This document shows, piece after piece, positions 1 through 12,104 of a stretch of 64,000 nt of DNA (positions are counted from its first letter, which is position 1; every line of letters starts with the position of its first letter). The stretch spans positions 28,143,064-28,207,063 of the forward strand of contig NC_088296.1 in assembly GCF_032854445.1 (NCBI RefSeq). The letters are read 5' to 3'. The notes below the pieces were generated by a model. That model ran no database searches. It was not told the origin of the DNA and was given only the letters and a program-made list of their open reading frames with translations. The stretch is from Liolophura sinensis. Taxonomy: Eukaryota; Mollusca; Polyplacophora; Chitonida; Chitonidae. The position numbers and the translations under genes were made by a program.

Positions 1-500
1 GTTTGAACTCGTCCGAGAAAGCCTTGTGCCTCCACTTCCTTTCACGCGTCTGGACCCTATTATGTCCGCAGGCCATGCAAAGCCGAAATCGGTTTTTAAC
101 GCCCCGACCACAGCAAATACATGGCTAGGTGCCAGGACCCTGCCGCAGGCGGTATAGGTGACCCCCGCAGTACTCCTGCAGACAACTCTTACCACAGAGC
201 TCCGAGGAGCCGATGAGAAGCCACCGGCAATTATTGTAACCCTTTCGCATGTTGTATACACGCTTGGTGTAGAAGCATACCAGGTGCGGTGGGTATGTCT
301 AATACACCCCCCCCCCCCCAGAAGCAGGGAAAGGGGGGGGGGGGCTCTATTTTGTTCTGGGGAGGGCCCCAAGGGGGCGTGCGCCAGAACCTACAGTGTG
401 TATACTAGAACTTCTGGACCTCGCCGGGAATAGGGGCTGGGGGCCTCTATTTACCAAGGGGGGCGTGCACCAGAACCCTCTCTCCCTGTACTACTCTGCG
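1..500. repeat. Homopolymer C/G tracts and a partial short duplication
   Basis: A run of 13 C (307-319) is followed 13 bases later by a run of 12 G (333-344), so the pair could fold back. A segment with CTCTATTT, a purine-rich stretch and GGGGGCGTGC(G/A)CCAGAACC occurs twice (about 347-398 and 444-477). No gene is supported; the 91-codon open frame here reads through the homopolymers. Confidence 0.6.
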
Positions 501-2130
501 AATCCGGGTTCCTGAATATTCACCTACATCGTTCTGTAGATTTCACTCAAAGGCGGTTAACTTGTGTAAATGTACTTTCCATATATTAACATTCGGCAGA
601 AATCTATGCGTAGAAGACATTGGTATACCCGACTTCAAACAAAATGGACGTTCTAGGTCAGTAATCACAGGACCAGTTCCCAAAACGACGTGTAACACAA
701 ATCACCACTGTAATATGACGTATATAAAGACTATATAATGTGCGACATTAGGACGAATTCATGCCAAGATGAAAGGGACTGATCTGAAAAAATGTATATT
801 CCTTTATCCCCAGACCTCACGGTTTTGATAAGTAGAGAACAAGTACTGGACGATATTTAGCAGGTGTACTTTACAATCAAAAGTAAAGGAATGCGAGATT
901 TTAAAATATCGTTGTGATTAAGTCTTGTTTCTATATTTACATTACAGGGATTCCACTCCCTGAACTGTGAATTATGAACGAAGCTTTTTGGGGGAAAAGT
1001 ATAGACTGGGGATTTTTACCCTTGATATTCCAATTTGTATTCAATTTTTAAACTTAAGGTTCAGCCTTTAGACAAATTTCCAAACTTGTTTTATGGTATT
1101 ATTCTCTTCCAGTTGTTCCAAATCTGGCAGTTTTACCACAAAATGAGCTCTTGGTTTGATATTCCTGTTCACTACCACTTCATCAATACTGAACACACGG
1201 GCTGACCCACCTAAATTCTTAATATTACGGTACAGATCCAGTGCTAATGTTTTGTACATCATGTAAGATTCACTTTGTCCTACTAGTAGGCTCTTTACAG
1301 CATTCCTCCCTTTGAAAAGGATTTAGTTGATTAGCAACTTCTTTGGCGTTAACGGTAGAACGGTGTACTTCATTCGTACCAACAAAAACAGCTGATAATA
1401 TAGGGCACATAAATCTCAAGGGTCAAACAATCTGCATACAAACATTTAAGTGAAACACACTAATTTTAAATTAATAACTCACGATGGACTTAATGTTAAA
1501 AATTTTACAGACCAATGTCATCCACATAAGCCAAACATATGAGGAAGTCTGCTGTCAGTGGTCCCCAAGATGATACCATTTTTCTGGGGAACACTGACTG
1601 GATATTTACCATATGACACAAATGTTTGTTTTGGTTTCGTTTCACTATAGTTGTATCACAGCACGGGGGTTATTCCGCCATACGCATTCTTGGTAGATAT
1701 ATTAGAAATCTCCTTTGTTAAAAAAAGATTCTAAATGGCATACATACAGAAGCCAGGAAGTACGCCACAGTTGAATAGGTCATGTTTAGAACGTTAAACA
1801 GAACTCGTGCAGACTTTAGAGCTGGGCTTGTAGGAAACACTCCACCATCTTCACACAAGACTATACTGGCAGCTGGCCAGTGAGGCCCAGTTTTCGCGCT
1901 CATATTTAAATGAATATTAATGGATGTAGGAAAGGAAATATTAAAAGCCATAGAACGACTATAACGTAACATGTTACATGTATATCCAACACCGCTTTTT
2001 GACCTTCAATAAATTCTTATTAGCATCACTTAATTTGTTTTAAAATTCTACGTAAGTCATGGTATTATGCATTGTATATATACATGTAGGTTACTCGCTA
2101 TTGGAATCTACAGTATAATAATAATATCTA
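501..2130. other. No recognisable feature
   Basis: AT-rich intergenic or intronic sequence. Short open frames at 1068-1262 (minus) and 1718-1972 (minus) show no domain, repeat or splice context that I recognise. Nothing here is annotated as a gene. Confidence 0.5.
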
Positions 2131-2139
2131 CAATTACTG

Positions 2140-2700
2140 GAATACAAACGTTTACTTGAATGTGGGGCTAACACGTTCTTTATTTGCCTCTTTAATAGCA
2201 AGTTTACTCGAATATATACTTCTACTTGATCGTGGTACAAGCTCGCGTTATTCTTTGTTCCGCTCTTTAAATCGATTTTACTTGATTATAATGTTCGCTA
2301 TGCTGCTCTGAAATAGCAGGCCTAATCGAATATTATCATTTTCTTGATCGTGGCGCAACACACAGAATGTTATTCGTTATTCGACGCTCCAATGACAAGC
2401 CCACTCGAAAAAAAATATCCTGAATGTGGTGCTAGCACATTCTCTATTTGACTCTTCAATAACAAGTTTGCTAGAATATACACATCTACTTTAACGTGAC
2501 GCAAGATCGCGTTATTCTATGTTCTCCTCTGATAATGGAAATTTTATCGAATATGATGCCAACCTGTTATTCTCTTATCTACACTCAAGCAACAGGACTA
2601 ATGGAATAATATATACAATATAAAATGTTGTTCATTATTCGACTCCCCGGTGAAAAGTTCACTGGAAAAAGTTATCCTGATATAGTGCTCGGAGGTTGTT
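2140..2700. repeat. Diverged copies of the 77-bp satellite family
   Basis: Loose tandem units of about 70-78 bp share the landmarks of the better array at 12.6-13.5 kb: GTGGTGCTAGCACGTTCT, then a CTCTCCAATA-type block, then TTTACTCGAATATA and ATCTACTTGAA. Examples are TGTGGGGCTAACACGTTCTT at 2161 and TTTACTCGAATATATACTTC from about 2201. Divergence is high, so this looks like an old copy of the same repeat. Confidence 0.6.
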
Positions 2701-2719
2701 TTTTTTTTTTTGCTTTGTT

Positions 2720-2912
2720 GTTTTGGAGACATTATTTTAGAGCTTGTCTTGCTCATTTTCTCTTTGTGCAATTAGGTACATTTCACCCCAGTTCACAGTG
2801 AAAATGACCTTGTGGATATTTCCAGGGGAAACCTAAACCGACAACTCGGCATCATAGACGCTGCTGTCAACCCGTCCGTCCTGAGAAGTTTCACATTCTC
2901 AAGCAGTCTAGA
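2720..2912 (+). repeat. Dispersed ~190-bp repeat, inverted partner near 53.8 kb
   Basis: The segment GAGCTTGTCTTGCTCATT through CTCTTTGTGCAATTAGG, CATTTCACCCCAGTT, GATATTTCC, CTCGGCATCA and CCTGAGAAGTT reappears in the same order, reverse-complemented, at about 53770-53968, roughly 80% identical by eye. Both copies are degraded and no coding function is evident. It is probably part of an unclassified dispersed element. Confidence 0.65.
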
Positions 2913-4585
2913 AAAAAAAACAATTATGTGACTGTCATCCGTAGATTGAGGAATTTTTATTGTTTTTTTATCCCATAAATGTTCATTTTTCCGGGTAATA
3001 AAGGCATCAGATATCGTTTTAATATTCACCACGTGTAATTTAAATTCCGACATTTCGATTGGTCCATATATATTTTCATTCATAAAATCGACCAATCAAA
3101 AGTTACAACTCGGCTGTATAAGCAATACTTTTTTTACAACTTTTTCTTGTCGTCTGCAAATGTTAACATGGCCAACCTTCGACCAGAAGATTGAAATCGT
3201 AAAAACTGACAAAAAAGGACGCGCCAGAGCTATAAATGTGAGAAGAGGTATTCGAATCAATATGGAAATCCTCGGCATTGACTACCACACTGAGCTATCG
3301 CCATGAAGGCTAAGGAAAATGCCGAGAACGGAAACATCGCCCAGATTGGCCGTTATTTTTCTTAACATTATTCTATAGGCCTAAAACTATTTGCTTCACT
3401 AATTTTGACATTATCAAGATGAAACCAACAATATCCATTGCGCTTAAATTCTATAAGAAATCAGCATTTTGTAGACTGTTTCACTAATTCAACCTTCGTT
3501 AAGTTAAATTGTCAATTGTTTTTTGAAAGTTGCATGGCGTGTACTCAGCGAACGTGAAATTTGTCTATTTATAAACAGTAAAATGTAATACTCTTGTTAC
3601 AAATATTAACGTATTGAACAATATAGTGTATGAAGCAAACATTTGACATGTCTGTGGTATAAAACAAAATCGTTATGTAAATAAATTTTGTGTGTACTAT
3701 ATTATACTCCGCGATGTACTTGTCTCTTACTGATGACGCTTCACTTGACAGATATATGTGATATCACTACGCGGTTAGGCGTTGGTGTAGTTTCCGAAAA
3801 GTTATTATCGTAATGATTTTTTCGCTATAAATTTATAATAAGGCATTTATGGGATAAATAGAATATGAAATTCGTGACCCTCGATATAAAGTTTATTAAA
3901 CTCGAGTAGTAGTTTTCCTCCTACTCTCTTTTAATAAATTTGATATCTTCGGGTCACTCATGACATATTTAACGCGAGAGTTAAGCCATTTAGTTCTCAT
4001 CTTTACTTTCCGACAGTGGTACCCTTACAAGTATGAGATGGCTTCAATTTCAGCTCATCAGATAAATTTTTGTAGCTTTTGAGTTGCAGATATTTACCTC
4101 TGTCTTGACACGAAATGTTGAAGAAAGAATGAGAGCCATATCTTCCAAAACATTAGGTTTACAACCGATCCTCAAAATTTATTTCCTACATTTACTTTTA
4201 TTCTAATGTACTTGTTGTCATTATGTTTTCAAATTTTGACGAAAATGGAATTCTTTGGCAAAAAAAAATTTGGTCCTTATATTTTTCCGCCCTGATATAA
4301 ACACAGAAATTTTCTAAAAAATTGTCATTTCCTAATTCGAATTCAATTTTCCAGATGGAGAATGTATCCAGAAGAGTCTGAAAATGCTTGTCACATTGAT
4401 CAGTGCCGGAACCTACTTCAAGCTAACATAATGATGTTCACAAATTAGTAACAAAAACAAAATGTTGATAAGCAAAGCTGCGTGTTTGATGGATTTCATT
4501 CTGCGTCAAGTTAACGAAATGTATCCTATATTCGCCGTCTAGAGAAGCATTCACTAAATATGGCGTCCCCACAAAGTTATCGTTG
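2913..4585. other. AT-rich sequence, no feature seen
   Basis: No long open frame, tandem array or transposon motif is visible. Short open frames at 2793-3095 and 3096-3278 (minus) lack support. Confidence 0.45.
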
Positions 4586-5172
4586 CCTGAACTGAGTGTA
4601 CCGTAGATTGAACTGAGTGTATCGTATACTGAAATGAGCGTATTGTAGACTGAACTGAGTGTATCGTAGACTGAACTGAGTGTATCGTAGACTGAACTGA
4701 GTGTATTGTAGACTGAACTGAGTGTATCGTAGACTGAACTGAGTGTATTCTAGACTGAACTGAGTGTATTGCCGACTGAACTGAGTGTATTGCATACTGA
4801 AATGAGTGTATTGCGGACTGAAATGAGTGTATTGTGGACTGAACTGAGTGTATTGCAGACTGAACTTAGTGTATTGTAGACTGAGCAGAGTGTATTGCAG
4901 ACTGAACCGAGTGTATTGCAGACTGAACTGAGTGTATTGTAGACTGAGCAGTGTATTGCAGACTGAACTTAGTGTATTGTAGACTGAACTGAGTGTATTG
5001 TAGACTGAGCAGAGTGTATTGCAGACTGAATTGAGTGTATTGTAGGCTGAACTGAGCGTATTGTAGATTGAACTGAGTGTATTGTAGACTGAGCAGAGTG
5101 TATTGCAGACTAAACTGAGTGTACTGTACACTGAACGGAGTGTATTGTAGACTGAGCAGAGTGTATTGCAGC
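4586..5172. repeat. 21-bp tandem array (about 28 copies)
   Basis: The unit is ACTGAACTGAGTGTATTGTAG (T/C variants at position 17). Period is exactly 21 bp apart from small indels, for example a 2-bp loss near 4950. On the minus strand the unit has no stop codon in any of the three frames, which explains a 203-codon open frame (4577-5188) that changes repeat phase midway. A minisatellite is the best reading; a coding role is unsupported. Confidence 0.9.
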
Positions 5173-6443
5173 TTATGCTTGACATCAATGTGGAATCACA
5201 GCCCCTTGGTTTATGTACACTAGTATGTCACTGCGTATACATATGAGTACCTGGGTCCATTTTCAAATGTCAGGAAGCCGGCAAAAGGACATCTCGTCCA
5301 AGGTTTTAGGGGCCTCGATCCGTGCCACTAGAACGTTGTAAATTTCGTTGAAGAATCATTATGTTGGAATTTTCACTCACAGGTCTATGTTTTACGTGTC
5401 AAACTCTTCGCACACGACAAGACCGATAAACCTCTGGTAGTTCCCGAGCTAGGTAAATTAGACAAGCAGTTTTCAGGATTTTTAGGAGATTTTAGGACGT
5501 GTGATGATAGTCTGTGTGATGATAGGCGAATACATTCTCAGAAGAGAACTTTGGATGTGTTTAAATTGAAACTGACTATACTCTTCTAATTTTTCAATCA
5601 GACCAAAACAACTGTGTACGTAAATAAACAATGATATTTCTCCATCATATTACATTAAATAAAAGACACACACAAAAAGCACTCTCATTATCTCGCAAGT
5701 GTTGTGAAGGTATGTAACATGACGAGAGTCCACTAAAATACAACTATTCAAATTTTCTAATATACAAATGAAAGTAGCAATTACGTTTAGACGTATAAAT
5801 CAAATTCGATTAATCTAATAAAATATCAATTCAGGGGGAACAACTCTTACATGATGTAATCAAAGCACGTTACTCAACATTACGCTACAACAGCGCTATA
5901 CCAGTATATCATTCAAATCACTGCACTACCACGGTCATTTAAGGAATATGCTTAGCCAAGTCAAATAATTAGAAGAAAATGAATACGTTACCAGATTCTG
6001 TGAGCCTCTCAATCAAAAATTTCAATGAAAATATCTCCTATTTATGATACAAAACATAGCTGGACAAACACTTAAAGAAGAAGAACAGTTAAATATTAAA
6101 CAAATACCATCGCAAATAGTATGCATTTCCTCGAATGTACATGCCGTACAAAATTCTAACGAGTACCTCAAGTTGATAAATTATAAATTCATTCGCCAAA
6201 ATTCCCTGTGGGGGACTCCATTTGGCCTAAGAGCTAGTCCTGAAGTCTTCTGTGTAAGGAGGAGAATTCCCTTCAAAAACCGCCGAAGTGCAATTCGTAC
6301 ATTTCCGATTGATAATATATGTGACCCGCCAATTGCCATCACTTCGCGTTGCTTCGGTGATTTCCGATTGACGATCGGGAAACCGGAATCTTGGGCGTTA
6401 GTTCCGAGTGTACACGAACAAGCCAGCAGTTTTAACGACTCTC
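5173..6443. other. No recognisable feature
   Basis: Mostly AT-rich. A plus-strand open frame of 143 codons (6044-6475) crosses the end of this stretch but matches nothing I recognise and has no splice or repeat context. Confidence 0.4.
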
Positions 6444-6653
6444 ATTGGCTGAGCGGCAACACACCCCGAGCATAAATAAAAGGGTGTTAAAGATGGAGGA
6501 CGCGATGAACTGCCATTTTCAGGCTTTACATGTATGGCTAGGAAAAATCGCAAACTTATGCAGCAGGCATCTCGAGCTAGAAAAAAATTTCTTTTAGGCG
6601 CTTTTCAGTTCATAGTGCCATGTTTCTTCTCCCTAGAAAACACAATAGGTTAA
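6444..6653 (+). promoter_or_regulatory. Possible CCAAT/TATA promoter before a 39-codon ORF
   Basis: A reversed CCAAT (ATTGG at 6444) lies 26 bp before a TATA-like CATAAATAAAAGGG (6471). An ATG at 6534 opens a 39-codon frame starting MARKNRKLMQQASRARKKF, basic and lysine/arginine-rich, ending at TAA 6651-6653. The arrangement resembles the 5' end of a small gene or transposon ORF, but nothing downstream continues it and each motif is common by chance. Confidence 0.22.
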
Positions 6654-7104
6654 TTCCCCTATCTAAGACAAGAGAGAACGCTGCTGGGGAAATATAATAA
6701 ACTAGCAAATTTACTCAGTGAAAAATGTGCGTATAATGCCCTTTACATAAAATAAAAATTTAAAAAATCTAAATTACCTGAAGAGTAAATCATTTACTGT
6801 GCAAAATTTACAAGTTTCTTACAGTACAGCAGTGCGTACAGTCTGCAATATTTGATTAGTTTGCAGCGGGGTGTCGCGGTCGAGCAAAGGGAAATAACTC
6901 AAATACAATGTCATGAAGATATAGCTTCCTGTTTTCTAAACCGATACAAGATCGAAGTCATATTCTCGTGATCTCTCCAGGCAACAGTAGAACATTGCCG
7001 GGTTTTAATCTGCTCACAACCAGCACATTGTCATTACTCAACCTGTATTTTGAGTATAAACCTACCGAAACAAAGTTAGTACATGAAGTCGTTAAGCGAA
7101 TTCC
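6654..7104. other. Flank 3' of the gypsy element; no LTR found
   Basis: This is where the 3' end and 3' LTR of the minus-strand element at 7105-10255 should lie. I see no copy of the sequence beside the primer binding site (TGTTTAGGTGTGCGGGCTTA at 10256) and no clear polypurine tract. Confidence 0.4.
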
Positions 7105-8330
7105 TTATTGTGAGAGGTGACTTATTTGTTTTCCCAGGGGCCTTTCTTTAGAGTTGATTGGCTGTAATCGAACAGGATCTCCAATCTGGAGTTCTGGAAG
7201 AGATTTAGCATGTCCATCATATGACGCTTTAGCTTTCTGTCGTTTCAACTGTATACTGCCATCAACACCTGTGACAACTTGTGGCGATAGTAGTCCTTCA
7301 GCTGTTGGAACAATTGATCTAGTTCTACGCGACATGAGCTTCTGAACTGGACTGTAACCATCTTCGCCAGGCGTGTTTCTCCATTCCAGTAGTGCTAGCT
7401 GTAAATCCTGATTGTCCCGTTTACACTTCTTCACAAGTTTCTTCGCTATCTTCACAGCTGATTCAGCCTTACCATTGCTTTGACTGTGGTGAGGGGAACT
7501 GGTGGAGTGTTTGAATTCCCACTGACGTAAAAAGTCCTGAAACTCAGTACTAATATACTGCGGTCCGTTGTCTGTGACCATGTCTGCAATACCATGCCTT
7601 GAGAAGTGAACTTTGGTAGCGCAGATGACTGATGCTGCTGTTGTATCCTGAAGCTGATCCAACTCAAAATAATCACTGTAGTAGTCAACTGTCACAAGAT
7701 AGTTTTCTCCATGAAGACTGAATAGATCTTGACCAACCTTAGACCAAGGTACAGACGGTATTTTGTGAGTCATCAGTGGCTCTTTAGCCTGCTTGGCTAG
7801 AAAGTCACAGCATACTGTACACGATTTCACTTTATCCTTAATTTCTCCTGCCATTCCTGGCCAGCACAGAACATCTCTCGCTCTACGAATACAGGCATCT
7901 GGACCTAAGTGGCTTGAGTGTACTCGAGCGATCATCTGTGCCTTCATGGCTGTAGGTACAATAACTTTCATACCTTTGTACAAAACACCATCCTGAGCTG
8001 TAAGTTCATCACGGAAATTCCAGTATTCCCGAATTGAAACTGGTAACTCATCTCGCGAGATTCTGGCCATCCTGTCATGACTGTAGTCATGAGAGTCTGT
8101 AATGTTGCATCCGAGCTAGTGCATGACTTGATCTGCTGATGAGTGTCGGCTGACAATCTCATATGATCAAGTTGGTTGATGCTTGTGACGTCATCAAATA
8201 ACTGTTTCTCCTGTTTCATGTGAAAGATCTGAAAGTTTGGCATATCCTTTCCAGTGGAATAATTGCATGATTCGTGAGCTCTGCTCAGCATATCTGCAAT
8301 GTACATCTGTGTGCCAGGTAAGTACTTCAC
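7105..8330 (-). pseudogene. RNase H end plus integrase of the gypsy element
   Basis: Two overlapping frames. The first (7968-8330) begins with the RNase H tail KYLPGTQMYIADMLSRA. The second (7105-8070) is integrase: zinc-binding H-H-C-C region (HSSHLGPD ... SCTVCCDF), then the D,D-35-E core with D in VGQDLFSL, D in VTDNGPQYIS and E in SNGKAESAVKIAKKL. The shift between frames near 8000-8060 is a further lesion. Integrase would join element cDNA to host DNA. Catalytic residues survive although the element as a whole is dead. Confidence 0.88.
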
Positions 8331-9550
8331 CTGTAAGTTGTAATGCTAGGATCTATGCACATTCTCAGTTTATCTGGCTTGTGGACTGCGACTAAACTGC
8401 TTATCCAATCAGTTGGAGTTGAAACCTTTGTGATTATACCCTGTCTTTCCATTTCATCTATTTTATTTTTCAAGGGCATTTTGAGATGTACTGGGATGCG
8501 TCGAGGTGCATGTTGTACTGGATGTACTGCTGAATCTGTTTCAATGTGATATTCACCTGGTAGGCAACCTAATCCAGTGAATACATCATCAAAAGATTGG
8601 AAAATTTCATCCTTTGTGAGGGGTGTGTGTGTACTGGCTTTTTGATTCATATAGACTGCTTTATCAGTACACAAATTTATCCATCCATTCTGTACACATG
8701 TCATACCATCTATGATAGGCCAAGGAGCATTAGCAATAATGTCAAATGTAATGTTACGCTTTGGTCCGCCATTGAGACTTATGCATAATTTGTATGTTCC
8801 TAGTGGTGTTATCGTACTACCATCATAAAACTTAATTTTGCCTTTTGGTTTGTCTAGTTTTACTTTGCGGTGATGCACAATTTTCAGCAAATCTTGGTGT
8901 GACATAGCACTACATGTGGCACCTGAATCTAGCTGAACTTTCATTGTGCATGGGTAATCTGTGTGAAATGTCATTGGAACCATGAAACCTGAGTGTTTGT
9001 TCATATCGGTCACATCTGTCACTGCACCTATACTCTGTATAGCAAACAACAGATCGTCAGAATCAGTGTCTGTCTCATCATAGTGAGTACTGGCTTGATG
9101 CAATTTCTTCCTTGAGTAGGTCTTTAACTTACAAACAGAAGAAAAGTGGTGCAATTTTCCACATTTCTCACAGGTCTTGCCATAAGCTGGGCAATTATCT
9201 TTGCCTTTGACATGATTTTGACCACAATAGCGGCAATTAATGTGTGCTGTGTGCTTGTTTGAACCTGATGAGTTTGTGTTCTTCGTGTGTGTCTTGTGAT
9301 CTGTTTTTTTGTTCCGAGTTCTCTCCTTTCTGGGTTGCTTAGATGTTGCATGTACCATACTTTGTGGATCACTAACAGTTGTTGTTGCACTGCCTAGTTG
9401 TTCTTTGTGAGCTTTTGACAATTCACATGCACGTAAAGCCTCAGTGCAACGATTTAAGTCTGGAACTGGCCTTTCTCGAAGTAATCGATCTCTAGTTGAG
9501 CTATCATGAGTACCCATCACTAACCGGTCTCTAATCAAACTCTCACACAA
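8327..9550 (-). pseudogene. gag C-terminus, protease and start of RT (truncated)
   Basis: 407-residue open frame. It carries two cysteine/histidine knuckles (CRYCGQNHVKGKDNC and CEKCGKLHHFSSVC, about residues 107-142) for RNA binding, then the aspartic protease active site VQLDSGATCSAMS (D-S-G, near residue 206), then the RT entry region with QGIITKVSTPTDW and LRMCIDPS. The frame ends abruptly there; RT fingers, palm (YxDD) and most of RNase H are absent. In this family about 400 further residues would be expected before the connection to integrase. Confidence 0.88.
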
Positions 9551-9560
9551 TGTCTCAAAT

Positions 9561-9932
9561 TCACAGGTTAGACTGTCTCAGTCTAACCACATATTGATCA
9601 ACGGACTCTTGATCAGTCTGATTTGCATAACCAAATTTCACTCGTTCGAACAGTAAATGTTTCTGTGGCATAAAATGATCTCCAAGTGCCTTTAGAATAC
9701 GACCTGGCACTTGTTTATCTTCATTTGACAATGTCACTAAACTGTTCATCACTTTTACGCATTCCATACCCATCACACTGCATAGAATTGCGGCTTGAAC
9801 TGATCCATCCTTCTCAGTGAGTTCAGCAGCTTTGGCATAATAGTCCCACGATGCTCTAAAATTCTTCCAGTTGTCCGAGACATCGCCTCTCACAGACATC
9901 GGCTGTGGCGCTGGTATCTGATACGTAGCCAT
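9561..9932 (-). pseudogene. gag N-terminal fragment of the gypsy element
   Basis: From a probable start at 9932 (MATYQIPAPQPM) the frame runs 123 codons through a capsid-like region (WKNFRASWDYYAKA, KHLLFERVKFGYA, ESVDQYVVRLRQ) and stops at 9561. The next frame resumes the same protein at CESLIRDRLV, so a frameshift interrupts gag here. Gag would normally build the virus-like particle. The longer open frame to 10061 upstream of the MATYQ start looks like untranslated leader. Confidence 0.8.
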
Positions 9933-10242
9933 TTCCTTGATGGTCCTTTCACGCGTAAATTGCAATTCACAGAGTCTGTAAATGCTTGAATTCACCGTAA
10001 AAGTTCTCAAAGTATTATTTGTAATATTCTTTCTTTCACCAAAATGACAAATACACATCATATGTCAAGCGAAACGTTCATCAAGGAAGCTTCCGATGTC
10101 GAAACCCAATATGGCGGCATCCACTGTAAACAGCGTTACATGTGGTTCACTGGGCGATCGCATAAAATTCAGCAACAATGCCAAATAGCTCAGTCCTGTG
10201 AGCTACGATGAATTTCTGCCATGTGCTACAATCAGTCACTTG

Positions 10243-10255
10243 ACTTCTGACACCA
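10243..10255 (-). other. Primer binding site of the gypsy element
   Basis: Minus strand TGGTGTCAGAAGT, complementary to a tRNA 3' end finishing ACTTCTGACACCA (tRNA-Leu type is my recollection for this sequence in metazoan gypsy elements). It lies about 310 bp upstream of the gag start. The next bases in minus orientation end CCTAAACA, consistent with the end of a 5' LTR extending above 10256, whose outer end I cannot place. Confidence 0.65.
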
Positions 10256-10565
10256 TGTTTAGGTGTGCGGGCTTAGCATAATGACATACAACCGACGACC
10301 GAATACTGCAACACATACGACTTTAATTGACTCGTGTACTTGCCACTACATCAAGTGCCCTTGGGTCACAATGAAATTGTGGATCTAGATCATGCACATG
10401 GACATATCCATAACATATTAACCGAAGTTCATGACAAGAATTCACGAGGAACGGTTTGATACAAAATAGTGGGATTACTTTTGTGTGGGTTACAATTTTA
10501 CCACTTGATTAAAGAAACACATTTAATCCCATGATGTTAATCTTATAACCATAGCGAATCACAAG

Positions 10566-11427
10566 GTATATGTACTAGCATTATAGTTTATTTCTTTTAG
10601 AGAGTCTCCTATATTTAGCTGCCTGTAAAATCAGTCATAATCGCTACGAAAATTGCCTCTAGTTAGTGTCACGTTGCAGCCCAAGCTCTACACATTGATA
10701 TATTGGACGTCCATGTTACTACAAAGAAATTGCAGTTAGAATATTCTTTCTAATTCATAATGTTAAATTCCATAAGCTTAGTTTCGACACCAAGAACTCA
10801 TTGCCTGGGGTGACGTAATAATTATTCAGAAGCAAGTTGCATGCTGGATAATAAGCGTGGAGAGTAACTTGTTTTACAATGGCTGCCCCAACAAGCGGTT
10901 AGGACAAACTGCATGCAACAACACAGCTTACACTACTGTCTCTATAAATAACTAGATCACTTTAATTTCCTATCCCTACAACTTTACTGCCGTGAGATCA
11001 TATACTACAAGAGATCATAAACTGCAAAAGTAAAATTAATTTATTATGGTTATATTAAATTAAAACGTGCGGACGATTTCAAATATGGCAGTGTCAGAAA
11101 CAGGGTTTACGGTAAAGTCGACAACAGTTCAGGTAACTAGTGTCACCCTCCTTCAAAACATATTGAACTCCGCCCAGTACTCAGCATGCCACTAGCTTTT
11201 GAATAATTATGACTATATTATCTTATAGAGTTTGACATTATGAATTAGAAAAAGTGTTTTAAATTCGTTTTCCCAGCAAGAATATAAACTTTCAACATGT
11301 CCAGTGAAGAGCTTGTGTTGTTATGTGTCACTGACTAAAGGCAAGTTTGGGAGCGAGTATGACTGATTTTACAGACAGCTGAATATAGGCGACTCTCTAA
11401 AAGAAATACACTATTGTACAAACATAG
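10566..11427. repeat. Long imperfect inverted repeat (~300-bp arms)
   Basis: The left arm (about 10566-10885) and right arm (about 11115-11427) are reverse complements at roughly 70-80%. Clear anchors: TATTTCTTTTAGAGAGTC at 10588 pairs with GACTCTCTAAAAGAAATA near 11391; AAAATCAGTCATA pairs with TATGACTGATTTT; CTAATTCATAATG pairs with CATTATGAATTAG; TAATTATTCA and GCATGCTG also pair. A spacer of about 230 bp separates the arms. It looks like a foldback or long-TIR non-autonomous DNA transposon; no transposase is present. Confidence 0.75.
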
Positions 11428-12104
11428 CCAAGAAGTAGAGGTGGGGGGTGGGGTGCATCATATTGTGCTGTAGCCTGTAATGTTAGGTTTTCTACGCCCC
11501 GGTTTGACGACGCTATTTTATATATGTAGATTGACGGATTATATCATGCTGCCGGGGTAACCCCTATTATGTCTTATGCGAAATGGAACATGTCCGATTT
11601 GACGAAGGAAGTCAAACACCTCTTAAATGAGATCCCCAACACTTTTATTTTCACACTAAATATTCCCGCCACACAATATGTATGTGTAATCTCTACACTG
11701 CATTTCAAACAAAAATGTTAACCAATTCTTAAAAAATGGAATGTCGGCTTACCTTTTCCTCTCTAAGCTTAAACCAGGTTTATCCCATTGTGTCAGCCTC
11801 TGTGGAGTTGAGTACTCAGAAGTGCTGTCAATCATCGGCTTCGGGACAGCCTGTTTAAATCATTCTGCTATCTACGTGTTTTTTATAATGCATATGTGGT
11901 GGCCAAGTGGGGATTTTGTAAGACATACATGTAGCCAATGAGAATGTACAGCACTGGAAGTTGGGGTTATGTGTGGCAGTGTGACAAGAGCTACATGTAA
12001 CGGTTATTTATGCGACACCCTGGATACTGTAAATGTAGATGTTACATTCCACGTAGAACTAGAGGCTAATTTTAATGCAAAGTTTTGAAATCATGCAGCT
12101 GTAA
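11428..12104. other. No recognisable feature
   Basis: Single-copy-looking sequence. The open frame at 11741-11941 (+) has no support. Confidence 0.4.

Larger units (their letters stand above)
7105..10255 (-). mobile_element. Ty3/gypsy LTR retrotransposon, internally deleted and decayed
   Basis: Read on the minus strand, the order is primer binding site, gag, zinc knuckles, aspartic protease, the first residues of reverse transcriptase, then directly the RNase H end and integrase. That is Ty3/gypsy (Metaviridae) order with most of RT and RNase H missing. A frameshift separates two gag pieces near 9565-9590, and the integrase frame stops at 7105 before the usual C-terminal region. Neither LTR could be paired. 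The element cannot be autonomous. Confidence 0.93.

Noticed and set aside
4577-5188. 203-codon minus ORF of 7-residue repeats (YTQFSLQ/YNTLSSV)
   Set aside because: It is the translation of a 21-bp minisatellite that has no stop in any minus frame; the repeat phase changes midway, so no one protein is conserved.
6044-6475. 143-codon plus ORF
   Set aside because: No recognisable domain or repeat, and the composition changes midway; kept only as an unassigned open frame.
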